Source: Bacteroidales bacterium
GTDB taxonomy: Bacteria > Bacteroidota > Bacteroidia > Bacteroidales > P3
Reading direction: 5' to 3'
Assembly: GCA_017480225.1 (NCBI GenBank)
Contig: JAFVBB010000018.1
Location: 124,001 to 188,000, forward strand
Length of the DNA: 64,000 nt
The notes under the pieces are model-generated. The model did no database searches, was not told where the DNA came from, and saw only the letters and a list, made by a program, of their open reading frames with translations. Positions 13,207 to 22,911 of the stretch are shown here, piece by piece. The translations under genes and the position numbers were made by a program. Each line of letters starts with the position of its first letter. Position 1 is the first letter of the stretch.

Positions 13207-16200
13207 ATGAGACTCAAACCGGCAATATTCATCATCATGACAGCCCTGATGGCAACGGCCAACGCACAGTGGAAAGAATACGACAGGCTGCTTGGCGAGG
13301 CGTCGTACAAGAGCGCCTACCAGCTTGCGGAGAACCGCTACAAGAAGGCCTCCGACGGAGCTGCCAGGCTGGAGGCGGCATTCAGGATGGCCGAGGCGGC
13401 CGCCTACTACCAGGAGGATGCCGACGACAGCGCCAGGGCTCGCTACCGCGCGCTGCTGCCGGAGCTTGAAGGCGTGGGGAAAGCATTGTGCCACAGTTTC
13501 CTCGACGAGCACGACTCGGCGCTTGCCCATGCCGAGGCGCTGAAGCTCACCCCGGCGGCAAGCATTGCGCAGTATTGCACGGGCGACACTGCGCGCAACG
13601 TGACAACCACCGCTTTCGACATAATCTGCCTCCGCGCGCAGGATCGTGGCATCTGCACTCCACAGCAGCGCGTGGACCTGCAGCGCCAGCTGGTCGGGCT
13701 GCACCGCGGCGACGACCCCTACGTGGCCCTGTGGCACGAGCGGCGCCTGCTCCAGCTGCTCGATGCTGTGCCAAACTGCAGCCTCGCCGACAGCGCAATT
13801 GTCGAGGTCATAGACCGCTATGCCCACACTGGTTGCCCAGCGCTGTCGAATCTCTTTGCCATGATGGCACGGCGGTGCCAAAGCCGTGGCGACTACCTGG
13901 AGGCTGTGGCGTGGTGCGACAAGGGCATCGCCGTCGACCCCAAGGGCGAGGGCGGCGCAGAATGCGGCACGTTGAAGATTGGCATCGTGTCGCCCATGAT
14001 AGAGGTGAGCCTCGACGGCCTCACTGTCATCCCCGGCCGCGAAAGCTTGCAGAGTGTAGTCTATCGCAACACAGATCACCTGTGGTTCCGCGTGGTCAGG
14101 CTCGATGAGAGGCGCGACGTGACTTTCGGCACCGTCGCCAACAAAAAGAAGTTGCTCAAGGCAAAGCCTGTGCGACAGTGGAACACCGCGGTGCCATCCA
14201 ACGACAGCCACCAGCTGGAGCGGTGCTACTTCACCGTGCCGCCGCTCGATGCCGGCAAGTATGCGCTGCTGGTCTCCACGAAGGCCGACTTTGACGATGG
14301 CGGCTTCTGCTTCTATGAGTTGGATGCCACCGATATATACTTTCTGAACGGACAGGGCGGCAATGGCCTTTTGCTCGACCGTGCCAGCGGTCGCCCAATA
14401 GCGGGGCAGCAGGTACAGCTCGTGAGCGACCAGAAGTACGACAAACCCCTGGCTACCACGCTGACCGACAGTGTCGGATGTTTCTCCTTCGACCTCTCCT
14501 CATATTCAAAGCGTTGGGGCTGCCAGCTCATGGTTATGCGCGACGGGTTCCGCTTCCTTTCCAACAACATCTACGACCAGCACCCTGCCCAGCCAGAGAT
14601 GACCCTGCGCAGCGTGGCGCGTACCGACAGGCCTATCTACCGGCCGGGCGACACGGTGCACATCGCCGTTGTGGCCTACCACAGCGACGGAAGCCGCGGT
14701 AACGTGGCGGCGGGCATTCCGCTCGAGGTTGATTTGCTCGACCCCAATGGGCAGATTGCTGCCTTTGAGCATCTTGTCACTGACAGTTTCGGCATTGCCC
14801 ACACCTGTTTTGAGGTTCCTGCCGACCGCCTGGCAGGCCGCTACAGCACGGTGGTTGTCAGTAATGGGCATTACCTTTGCAGTGCCGGGGTAAGGGTTGA
14901 GGAATACAAGCAGCCGAAGTTTATGGTGAGCCTCGACGCCGCGCAAGGCTCGGCGCCTCGGTTTGGCCACCCGGTCACGGTGAGGGGGATGGCGTCAAGC
15001 TACAGCTCTGTGCCGGTGGCTGGTGCGCGTGTGCAGTACACTGTGGTGCGCAGGCAGCTGGGACACTACTGGTGGCGTTGGTGGGGTGTGGTGGCCGAAA
15101 AAGAGGTGGCTTCGGGTGAGACCTCGACAGCGGCCGACGGCAGCTTCGCCGTTACTTTCACTCCGCAACCCGACAGCACCGTTGAGCTGTCTGACAGACC
15201 CACGTTTGAGTACGTGGTGAAGGTGGATGTCACCGACCTCAACGGCGAGAGCCACCCGTCTGAAGCCTCGATGAGGGTGGGTTATCGCAACGCCTTCCTC
15301 AGCCTCGGCGATGGCGGCATGGACAGCCTGCGTGTGTGCTACGTGGACATTAACGGCAATGAGTTGCCCGGCAGGCCCGACGTGAGGGTGGAGCTGCTGC
15401 GCCAGCCCGACGTGCCGCTCCTCGACCATCCGCTGCTTGACGGCAGGACGAAGCACACTGTCACCGAGCAGGAATTCAACAGCATGTTTCCGCGTCTGGC
15501 CTACGACGTCAGTTACAATGACATGAGTTTGTGGGAAGGCCGCGAGGTGACGGACTACAGCCAGACCGGAGTGTACCGCATCACCCTCTCCGCACCCGAC
15601 GCCGACACTGTGGTGGAGTACCGCACCGTGGTTGGCGCGAAGGCCACGAAGGTGCCCTGCCAGAAACTCTTCTGGGCGGAGGTTGACAAGACAACAGCCC
15701 ATGTTGGCGACCGTGTGACCGTGCGTTTCGGTTCGCGCCACAGGGATGTGCAGGTGATGTACTTTCTGCACTGCGGCAAGCAGGGCACCACCTTGCGCCG
15801 TTTCACCATCAACGACGAGCTGCGCAGCGAGAGCTTCACGGTTGACAGCGCGATGCTCGGAGGGGTGGTGGTTGATATGATTGCCGTGCTCGATGGTGTG
15901 GAGCACCGTTTCCAGCAACGCATAGAGGTGCCGTTCAGCCACAAGCGTCTGCAGGTGGAGGTGAGTACCTTCCGCGACAAGCTTCTGCCAGGCAGCGGCG
16001 AGGAGTGGACGCTGAAGGTGCGCGGTGAGAACGGGGGGCTGCCTGCGGCACTCATCCTGACAATGTACGACGACGCCCTCAACAGTTACGGCAACCACGA
16101 CTGGTCGTTCTCGCCCTGGCGCATAAACTCGCCTTTCTTGTGGAGCGTGCAAAGGCACCATGCCATGTCGTGGTGCTCACTCTACAGGCCAGACTATCCT

Positions 16201-18648
16201 CGCGGCGACGGCAAGTATCCCTCGGTGTGGTCGTTGAGGGATCAACAGGTGTTCTATCACGACTACATCATGGGCACAGCAAGAGGCGTCAGGATGCTCA
16301 AGAGTGCTGCCTCCGAAAAATTCATCTCGGTAGATGCCATGGAGGTGGATGTGGCCTATGAGGAGGAGATGGCGGCCTTCACAGTTGCGGAAAATGACCT
16401 CGACTCAGGGGAAGGCCGTGCCGACGAGCCCCGGTTGCGCACCAACCTCGGAACGCTTGCTTTCTTTGCCCCCACGCTCCGCACAGGGCCTGACGGCACG
16501 GCGACCTACAGCTTCACGGTGCCCGAGCTGCTTACGCGATGGAATGTTCGCGGACTGGCGGTGGGCAGGGAGGTGCAGGTGGGCACGCTCGACCGCTGGC
16601 TGGTCACTCAGAAGCCGTTGATGGTGCAGCCCAACATGCCGCGCTTCCTGCGCAGCGGCGACTCGCTGGCGCTGATGGCCAAGGTGGTGCTCTCCGAGCC
16701 CGACGGCATGGAGCATGACGTCGAGGTGTCCCTGCTGCTCACCGACGCCGCCACAGGCGACACCCTGTGCAGCCAGCATGACCACCTCGTCCTGACCAAT
16801 TCCGCACAGGCAAGCTTCGCCGTGCAGGTGCCCCACGGGGTGCATGTGGCCACCTACCGCATTGTGGCTACGGCCGACGGCATGAGCGACGGCGAGCAGG
16901 GCCAGGTGCCGGTGGTCACCAGCCGTCAGGCCGTGACGGTGAGCCAGGCTTTGTTCATCAATGGGGTGGGGGAGAAGCGATTCTCCATGCCCGAATGGCT
17001 CGACTCCGACCCAAGCCGCGAGCCGCAGCTGCTGGCCGCCGAGCTGACGGCCAACCCCGTATGGCTGGCGGTGAAGACCATGCCGTACATCGAGAACTAC
17101 AACGACCCCTCTGTAATCACCCTCGCCAATCGCCTTTACGTCAATACGCTGGGCTCGCGGCTGGTGAGTCAGCTGGGCATTGACAGCGCCACCCTCTTTG
17201 CCGGAGGCTCGCCCTCGAGGCTCAACATCAACGACGACGTGCGCTCCACCCTCATGCAGGCCACACCTTGGCTGCGCGACGCCGAGGGCGAGGAGGCGCA
17301 GATGCAGGCCGTGGCTCGCTACTTCGACGAGCGGAGCCTCAAGGCCGACCACACGCGTATGCTCGAGGAGCTTTCCTCATTGCAGCACGCCGACGGCGGC
17401 TGGTCGTGGACACCGGGCTACCCGCAGAGCGACCTTTGGTCGAGCCAGTTCGTGCTGCGCTCGCTGGCACCGTGCGCCGACGACCTTCCGCGACAGGTGA
17501 AGCGTGGCCTCGACTACATCGACCGCGAGCAGCAGCGCTACTACGAGCGCTACATCAAGCCCCACCTGTCGAAAAACCACACCTGCGAGGCCGTCAACAT
17601 CGAGTATCTCTACACCCGCTCTTTCTATGGCAAGGCATCGACCGAGGCCTACAAGCACTTCTACTCCAACGCGCTGCGCAACTACCGGCGCTACAGCAAC
17701 CTCTACACGCAGGCACAGCTGGCGCTTATCTTCCACCGTGGCGGCGACAACAAGCAGGCCCTCGACCTTCTGCGCAAGCTCAAGGAGAAGAGCCTGGTGA
17801 GCGATGAGATGGGCCTCTACTGGCGCGACAACCGCAGCGGCTGGTTCTGGTACGAGCGTCCGGTCGAGACGCAGGCGCTCATCATACAGGCATTCGCCGA
17901 GATCACCCCGGCCGACACCGTCACCATCGGCCTCATGCAGCAATGGCTGCTCAAGCAGAAACAGACCACCCACTGGGGCAGCAACCGCTCCACCACCGAG
18001 GCCATCCGCGCCCTGGTGGCCTGCGCTCCGTCGTCACCGTCGACCGCCGCCGAGCCGCTCTCGCTGCGCCTCTTCGGCACCGGCATGACGGCCCAGCCCG
18101 TCGGCCTTGAGGGCTACAGCTCGCAGCGCTGGAGCGGCGACAGCCTGGCCGCCGTGCGTGCCCGTGCCGACGATGCCATCGTGCTGCGCAAGAGCGACAG
18201 CGGCCCGGCTTGGGGCGGGGTGTACTACCAGTTCACCGACGAGCTCGACCGCCTGCCCTCGTCGCAGTCGGGCATCAGCGTCAGCCGCACCTACATCATG
18301 CCCGACAGCGTGCGCGTGGGCGACCGAATAAAAGTGCGCGTCGACATAGTCTGCGACCGCAACATGGAGTACCTCGAGCTCATCGACGGGCGGCCCTCGT
18401 GCCTCGAGCCCGTCAGCACTCGCTCAGGCCACTGCTGGAACGATGGCCTGGCTTACTACATTGTGGTCGACGCCACCTCGACGCGCTGCTACATCAACCG
18501 CCTCGACAATGGCAAGTACTGGTTCGAGTACGAGGCCTACGTCACCAACCCTGGCCAGTTCATGTCGGGCGCGGTCACGATGCAGTGCATGTACGCGCCC
18601 GAATTCCGCGCCGTGGCTCCCGGTCAGCGTTTCAGCGTGCAGCCCTGA
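13207..18648 (+). CDS. Alpha-2-macroglobulin family protein (no thioester)
   Basis: A very large exported protein of 1,813 residues with a signal peptide ending ATANAQ. In order: an alpha-helical N-terminal region with TPR-like character (to about 260), a carboxypeptidase-regulatory-like beta domain (GNGLLLDRASGRPIAGQQV near 385), an MG2 domain (RTDRPIYRPGDTVHIAVVAY near 470), further macroglobulin domains, the A2M bait-following segment (LGTLAFFAPTLRTGPDGTATYSF near 1085), then an alpha-toroid domain (GGWSWTPGYPQSD near 1400). The thioester motif CxEQ expected in trapping macroglobulins is absent, as in many Bacteroidetes homologues. Likely envelope-located and protease- or surface-related; the target is unknown. 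It follows the OmpA-like gene across a terminator. Confidence 0.88.
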   Translation: MRLKPAIFIIMTALMATANAQWKEYDRLLGEASYKSAYQLAENRYKKASDGAARLEAAFRMAEAAAYYQEDADDSARARYRALLPELEGVGKALCHSFLDEHDSALAHAEALKLTPAASIAQYCTGDTARNVTTTAFDIICLRAQDRGICTPQQRVDLQRQLVGLHRGDDPYVALWHERRLLQLLDAVPNCSLADSAIVEVIDRYAHTGCPALSNLFAMMARRCQSRGDYLEAVAWCDKGIAVDPKGEGGAECGTLKIGIVSPMIEVSLDGLTVIPGRESLQSVVYRNTDHLWFRVVRLDERRDVTFGTVANKKKLLKAKPVRQWNTAVPSNDSHQLERCYFTVPPLDAGKYALLVSTKADFDDGGFCFYELDATDIYFLNGQGGNGLLLDRASGRPIAGQQVQLVSDQKYDKPLATTLTDSVGCFSFDLSSYSKRWGCQLMVMRDGFRFLSNNIYDQHPAQPEMTLRSVARTDRPIYRPGDTVHIAVVAYHSDGSRGNVAAGIPLEVDLLDPNGQIAAFEHLVTDSFGIAHTCFEVPADRLAGRYSTVVVSNGHYLCSAGVRVEEYKQPKFMVSLDAAQGSAPRFGHPVTVRGMASSYSSVPVAGARVQYTVVRRQLGHYWWRWWGVVAEKEVASGETSTAADGSFAVTFTPQPDSTVELSDRPTFEYVVKVDVTDLNGESHPSEASMRVGYRNAFLSLGDGGMDSLRVCYVDINGNELPGRPDVRVELLRQPDVPLLDHPLLDGRTKHTVTEQEFNSMFPRLAYDVSYNDMSLWEGREVTDYSQTGVYRITLSAPDADTVVEYRTVVGAKATKVPCQKLFWAEVDKTTAHVGDRVTVRFGSRHRDVQVMYFLHCGKQGTTLRRFTINDELRSESFTVDSAMLGGVVVDMIAVLDGVEHRFQQRIEVPFSHKRLQVEVSTFRDKLLPGSGEEWTLKVRGENGGLPAALILTMYDDALNSYGNHDWSFSPWRINSPFLWSVQRHHAMSWCSLYRPDYPRGDGKYPSVWSLRDQQVFYHDYIMGTARGVRMLKSAASEKFISVDAMEVDVAYEEEMAAFTVAENDLDSGEGRADEPRLRTNLGTLAFFAPTLRTGPDGTATYSFTVPELLTRWNVRGLAVGREVQVGTLDRWLVTQKPLMVQPNMPRFLRSGDSLALMAKVVLSEPDGMEHDVEVSLLLTDAATGDTLCSQHDHLVLTNSAQASFAVQVPHGVHVATYRIVATADGMSDGEQGQVPVVTSRQAVTVSQALFINGVGEKRFSMPEWLDSDPSREPQLLAAELTANPVWLAVKTMPYIENYNDPSVITLANRLYVNTLGSRLVSQLGIDSATLFAGGSPSRLNINDDVRSTLMQATPWLRDAEGEEAQMQAVARYFDERSLKADHTRMLEELSSLQHADGGWSWTPGYPQSDLWSSQFVLRSLAPCADDLPRQVKRGLDYIDREQQRYYERYIKPHLSKNHTCEAVNIEYLYTRSFYGKASTEAYKHFYSNALRNYRRYSNLYTQAQLALIFHRGGDNKQALDLLRKLKEKSLVSDEMGLYWRDNRSGWFWYERPVETQALIIQAFAEITPADTVTIGLMQQWLLKQKQTTHWGSNRSTTEAIRALVACAPSSPSTAAEPLSLRLFGTGMTAQPVGLEGYSSQRWSGDSLAAVRARADDAIVLRKSDSGPAWGGVYYQFTDELDRLPSSQSGISVSRTYIMPDSVRVGDRIKVRVDIVCDRNMEYLELIDGRPSCLEPVSTRSGHCWNDGLAYYIVVDATSTRCYINRLDNGKYWFEYEAYVTNPGQFMSGAVTMQCMYAPEFRAVAPGQRFSVQP

Positions 18649-18676
18649 CGCGGACGCCTCCAAATCCACGCCGTCA

Positions 18677-18779
18677 CCGTCTGTTCTCCGATAGATGTCC
18701 GATTGTTCTCCGATTGTTCTTCGATTGCAAATCGAAGAACAATCGGAGAACAATCGAAGAACAATCGAAGAACAGACGG
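18677..18779. repeat. 103-bp palindromic repeat, copy 2 (inverted)
   Basis: Same length and structure as copy 1. Read on the minus strand it carries the flanking motif GCAATGCCAACACC that precedes copies 3 and 4, and its second arm holds the variant GGACATCTATCGG shared with copy 4 (GGACATCAATCGG), so this copy is in the opposite orientation. It lies between convergent genes. The rest of the 228-bp gap shows nothing recognisable. Confidence 0.95.
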
Positions 18780-18876
18780 TGTTGGCATTGCTTCAGTGCG
18801 CTGTTTGCACTGGAAATGAGGTGGTTACGCGTCTGGGTGGCGCGATTTTGCTCTGTTAATGCCTGATTGTCAGTGG

Positions 18877-20823
18877 TTACGACTCGTTTTGCCGGGGTGA
18901 TTTTTCTTCCGCTTTGGCTGAGACTATCAGTCCGTGGCGCTCCGTGTGCTCAATCAGCGAGCGGTAGAAGCGGTGGCGGCCAAGCGTGGCGGTGTCGCCC
19001 ACGATGATGAGTTTCATGCGTGCGCGGGTCATGGCCACGTTCATGCGCCGCAGGTCGCGCAGGAAGCCTATCTGGCCATCGGCGTTGCTGCGCACCAGGC
19101 TAATCAGCACCACGTCGCGCTCCTGCCCCTGGAAGCCGTCGACCGTGCCGACGGTGATCTGCCGCCGCAGGGTGCGGAAGAAGTGCTGCAGCCGCAGCAG
19201 CCGTCTGATCAGACGAGCCTGGCTACGGTAGGGGGTGATGATGGCAAAGTCGGTGCGCTCGTCCTCTATCTTGCGCATACCCAGCATCTCGACGTAGGAG
19301 CGCAGTGTGCGGATCACGAGCCTGGCCTCGTCGGCGTTGCTCAGGCTTCCGGAGCGCCCGCGCCGCTCGGCGGTGGTGTCGGCGGCAGAGGTGTCGACCC
19401 ACACGAGGGGCGTGTCGAGTGGCGACACCAGCCTCGACGCCGCCTCGGGCGCCGCCTTGAGGCGCGAGCCGTAGAACCAGCGCGAGGGGAAGGCCATGAT
19501 GGCCTCGTTCATGCGGTACTGAGTGTCGAGCAGGCTGACGCATTGCGGGTGCAGCGCGGCCACGCGCTGCATGAGTGTGGTGGCCAGGCCGCCACGGGCC
19601 GCTGCGGCGCTTTTCACCGTGGGCGGCAGCTGCTGGTGGTCGCCGCCCATCACCACGCGGTCGGCATGGGCTATGGCGGCCCAGCAGGCAGGCTCGAGTG
19701 CTTGGGCGGCCTCGTCGATGAAGAGGGTGCTGAACCTGCGCCGCTCCATGATGCGGTAGGCGCTGCCAATCAGGGTGCAGCTCACCACGCTGGCCTGCTC
19801 GAAGAGGTCGGTCTCGATGCGCAGCTCCAGCTCCTGCTCGCGCTTGTGAAGGGCGGCGGCCTGGCGGCTGTCAACCCCCTCGCGCAGCCTGCGCCGCAGG
19901 CTCCAGAGCTCGTGGTAGTCGGGGTGGGCGGCGTAGCGGCGCTCATAGCCGCAGTCGAGCATCTCGCCGCTCATGCGCAGCGGGTTGCCGATGCGGAGCA
20001 CGTGTATGCCGCGCATCATCAGCTGCTGGCTGATCCAGTCGACGGCGGCGTTGGAAGGGGCGCATACGAGCACCTGCGCCTCGCGGTGAAGGGTCTCGAC
20101 GATGGCCTCGACGAGGGTGGTGGTCTTGCCGGTGCCCGGGGGGCCGTGCACGATGCTCACCTCCTGCGCCTCGACGGCGCGCTGTATGGCCTGCTGCTGG
20201 CTTTGGTTGAGCCATGGGAAGCTCATCTGCGGCATGGGGTGGAACGAGGGCTTGCGAAGTCCGATGAGAACGTCGCGCAGCGCGGCACTGCGCGGGTTGG
20301 TGGTGCGCTCCATGGCGTGCAGCGCCTCGTCCATCACGCGGAAACTCGTGTTGTCTACCCCCAGCTGCACGCCGATGCTGCCGCTCATCGCAGCCAGGCT
20401 TTGCGCCGCCTGCCTGCCGGGCAGGCTCACGGTGACAAGCCCTTCGGCCACACGCTCCACGTAGCACTGCCAGGGCAGGGCGGAGGCTCCGCCAGGGGCG
20501 AGTCGGAAGAAGGTGGCGGGTTTGCCGGGCTCGAACTCGAGATCCACCTCGTCGTCGGCCACCTCGAAGCGCAGGTCGGCCAGAGGCTGCCCGGCCACGT
20601 TGTAGCCTCCGGGCTTGACGTCGACCGGGTAGCGGCAGTCGGGCTCGCACACCACCGAGCCGAGCCCGGCGCCCCGGGCCTCAAGTTTGCGCGCGAAGGC
20701 CTCGCGCTCTTCCTTCAATTCGAGTGCCAGCAGCTGCCGAAGTTGTTGGAAGTAGGCACCCGCACCGTTTGCGCCGCTGGCTGGCGGGGTGTGGGAGGTT
20801 GAGTGTATGTCGCGTTGGTTCAT
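18877..20823 (-). CDS. Upf1/SMUBP2-like superfamily 1B helicase
   Basis: 648 residues from the ATG at 20821-20823 (MNQRDIHSTSH); a longer open frame upstream crosses the promoter. An N-terminal beta-rich domain (about 50-200) precedes two RecA folds: Q-motif LNQSQQQAI, Walker A GPPGTGKTTT near 228, motif II TLFIDEAAQA near 368, GDHQQLPPT, LDTQYRMNEAI, and C-terminal VGTVDGFQGQERDVV and MNVAMTRARMKLIIVGD. This is the pattern of Upf1-like 5'-3' DNA/RNA helicases common in Bacteroidetes; the substrate is not known. It is divergent from the lipoprotein gene at 21002. Confidence 0.9.
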   Translation of the reverse strand: MNQRDIHSTSHTPPASGANGAGAYFQQLRQLLALELKEEREAFARKLEARGAGLGSVVCEPDCRYPVDVKPGGYNVAGQPLADLRFEVADDEVDLEFEPGKPATFFRLAPGGASALPWQCYVERVAEGLVTVSLPGRQAAQSLAAMSGSIGVQLGVDNTSFRVMDEALHAMERTTNPRSAALRDVLIGLRKPSFHPMPQMSFPWLNQSQQQAIQRAVEAQEVSIVHGPPGTGKTTTLVEAIVETLHREAQVLVCAPSNAAVDWISQQLMMRGIHVLRIGNPLRMSGEMLDCGYERRYAAHPDYHELWSLRRRLREGVDSRQAAALHKREQELELRIETDLFEQASVVSCTLIGSAYRIMERRRFSTLFIDEAAQALEPACWAAIAHADRVVMGGDHQQLPPTVKSAAAARGGLATTLMQRVAALHPQCVSLLDTQYRMNEAIMAFPSRWFYGSRLKAAPEAASRLVSPLDTPLVWVDTSAADTTAERRGRSGSLSNADEARLVIRTLRSYVEMLGMRKIEDERTDFAIITPYRSQARLIRRLLRLQHFFRTLRRQITVGTVDGFQGQERDVVLISLVRSNADGQIGFLRDLRRMNVAMTRARMKLIIVGDTATLGRHRFYRSLIEHTERHGLIVSAKAEEKSPRQNES

Positions 20824-20859
20824 GCTGTTGCGTCTTATTGTGTGCAGTGTTACACGGTG

Positions 20860-20867
20860 CAAAGTTA
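20860..20867 (-). promoter_or_regulatory. Putative helicase promoter -7 element
   Basis: TAACTTTG on the minus strand, about 37 bp before the start codon; matches TAnnTTTG. No good -33 box seen. Confidence 0.45.
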
Positions 20868-21001
20868 CGACTTTTTCCGGCATCGCTGGCGGTGTGCATT
20901 TAACAATATTTACGATAGGGGCACATACTACGGCTTTGAAATCGGCGTTTGGGCTGTAGAGTAGAAAAATAGACAAGAAACACACACAAATCTCAAAATA
21001 T

Positions 21002-21880
21002 ATGAAAAAGACGGTAGTGGCAGTTGGCTTGATGGCGCTCGGCATGACGTTCACTGGTTGCAACCAGCAGAAGAAAGAGTTGGAAAGCAGGCAGTTCGCC
21101 ATCGACTCGCTGCAAAGGATAGTTGACTACAAGGACGCGGAGATTGATTCGCTCTTTGTGATGCTGAACGAGATTGAAGACAACCTGTCCATGATTAGCT
21201 CGAAGTACAGCACGGTGCAGCAGATGCGCCGCCAGACCACGGAGGGCAGTGTGAACCAGCGCAAGCAGATAGCCGAGCAGTTGAGCAGCATAGAGCAGAT
21301 GATGGCTGACAACAAGCAGAAGATTGCGCAACTTGGGCAGCGAGTGAGCTCGCTCACCGGGAAGAACACTGACCTTGAGGGCTACATCACCCGCCTGGAG
21401 GAGCGCGCGGCGCAGCAGGAGCAGCAGATTGCCAACCTCATGGCCGAGCTGCAGAACAGCAAGGACATCATAGAGAGCCTTAACCGCGACGTGACCTCGC
21501 TCTCGGAAAGCAACCAGGCGAAGGACAACGTCATAGCGCAGCAGATAGCCGAGGCCAACCGCGCATGGTTCATAGTGGGCAGCTACGACGAGCTGCGCGA
21601 GGGCGGCATTGTGCAGAAGTCGGGCGGCTTTATCGGCATCGGCCGCAAGCAGGGCACCGTGGCCGACATGAACACGGAGCTCTTCACCGAGATTGACCGC
21701 TCGAAGGTGACCACCATCAGCATTGCGCGCAAGAAGGCAGTGGTGATTTCGCAGCACCCCGAGGGCAGCTACGAGCTTGTGTTCGACGAGGAGCAGCCTG
21801 CGGTCATCGCCTATCTGCGCATCCTCAACCAGGCGCAGTTCTGGAAATACACCGACTATCTGGTAATCTCAACAAAGTAG
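21002..21880 (+). CDS. Coiled-coil lipoprotein of unknown function
   Basis: 292 residues. A short hydrophobic signal ends in the lipobox FTGC at Cys20, so it is probably lipidated. Residues 25-180 are Gln/Glu/Lys-rich with heptad character (QQKKELESRQ, then EERAAQQEQQIANLMAELQ), indicating a long coiled coil. A compact C-terminal region contains AWFIVGSYDELREGGIVQKSGG and a basic strand RKKAVVISQHPEGSYELVF. Proteins of this form are common in Bacteroidales near envelope genes. It leads a rightward run with ansA (2-bp gap), porT and rsmG. Function not assigned. Confidence 0.8.
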   Translation: MKKTVVAVGLMALGMTFTGCNQQKKELESRQFAIDSLQRIVDYKDAEIDSLFVMLNEIEDNLSMISSKYSTVQQMRRQTTEGSVNQRKQIAEQLSSIEQMMADNKQKIAQLGQRVSSLTGKNTDLEGYITRLEERAAQQEQQIANLMAELQNSKDIIESLNRDVTSLSESNQAKDNVIAQQIAEANRAWFIVGSYDELREGGIVQKSGGFIGIGRKQGTVADMNTELFTEIDRSKVTTISIARKKAVVISQHPEGSYELVFDEEQPAVIAYLRILNQAQFWKYTDYLVISTK

Positions 21881-21882
21881 GG

Positions 21883-22902
21883 ATGCTACACAACCGTGTG
21901 CTAATAGTATACACGGGCGGCACCATCGGCATGGTGCAGGATGAGAGCGGCTCGCTGCATCCGTTTGCGCTTGACCGAATATACGACGCTGTGCCGCAGC
22001 TTCGCAACTGCTCGTACGGCATCGATTCGGTGACGCTCGACAACATCATTGACTCGTCGAACATGACGCCCGCGCTGTGGGTGGACATTGCGGAGATGAT
22101 AGAGCGCAACTACGACTCGTATGACGGCTTTGTGGTTCTCCACGGAACCGACACCATGGCCTACACGGCCTCGGCCTTGAGCTTCATGTTCAAGAACCTG
22201 AGCAAGCCGGTGGTGTTGACCGGCAGCCAGTTGCCGTTGGGTATGCTGCGCAGCGACGGCAGGGAGAACATCATCTGCGCTTTGGAGATTGCGTCGGGCA
22301 GGCAGGCAGTGATCCCGGAGGTGTGCATCTTTTTCGAGAACCACCTCTACCGTGGCAACCGTTCCACCAAACTCAGCGCGGAGAACTTCGACGCCTTTGA
22401 GAGCTACAACTATCCGTCGCTGGCCAAGGCCGGAATAACCATACAGTTCAAGGACAGGCTGTTCCTGCCTATGCCAACCGAGCCGTTGCAGGTGCGCAAG
22501 CAGTTTGACACGCGCGTGGCTATTTTGAAGCTCTTCCCTGGCATAGGGCCGGAGGTGGTGGGTGCGGTGCTCGGCGCGGAGGGACTACAGGGAGTGGTGA
22601 TAGAGACCTACGGTTCTGGCAACGCACCTACCGACAAGTGGTTCATCGACGCTCTCGACCAAGCCATACGCCGTGGTGTGATTGTGCTCAACGTCACACA
22701 GTGCAAGGCTGGTGCGGTTAAGATGCGCCAGTATGCCGCCAGCTGCGACATGGACCGCATAGGGGTTGTGGCTGCGGGCGACATCACCATTGAGGCTGCC
22801 ATTACCAAGATGATGTGCCTGCTGGGAGAATATCCTGGCGACAAGGAGCATGTGAAATTACGCCTCAGCCAGTCGCTGCGTGGCGAAATCACCACGCAGT
22901 AG
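21883..22902 (+). CDS. ansA: Type I L-asparaginase
   Basis: 339-residue cytosolic hydrolase of L-asparagine to aspartate and ammonia. Both catalytic-threonine motifs are present: VYTGGTIGMVQ near residue 12 and VVLHGTDTMAYTASALSF near 84, followed by VVLTGSQLPLG. There is no signal peptide, consistent with the cytosolic type I enzyme. It is tightly spaced with the lipoprotein upstream and porT downstream (9 bp). Confidence 0.96.
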   Translation: MLHNRVLIVYTGGTIGMVQDESGSLHPFALDRIYDAVPQLRNCSYGIDSVTLDNIIDSSNMTPALWVDIAEMIERNYDSYDGFVVLHGTDTMAYTASALSFMFKNLSKPVVLTGSQLPLGMLRSDGRENIICALEIASGRQAVIPEVCIFFENHLYRGNRSTKLSAENFDAFESYNYPSLAKAGITIQFKDRLFLPMPTEPLQVRKQFDTRVAILKLFPGIGPEVVGAVLGAEGLQGVVIETYGSGNAPTDKWFIDALDQAIRRGVIVLNVTQCKAGAVKMRQYAASCDMDRIGVVAAGDITIEAAITKMMCLLGEYPGDKEHVKLRLSQSLRGEITTQ

Positions 22903-22911
22903 CTATTCTTG

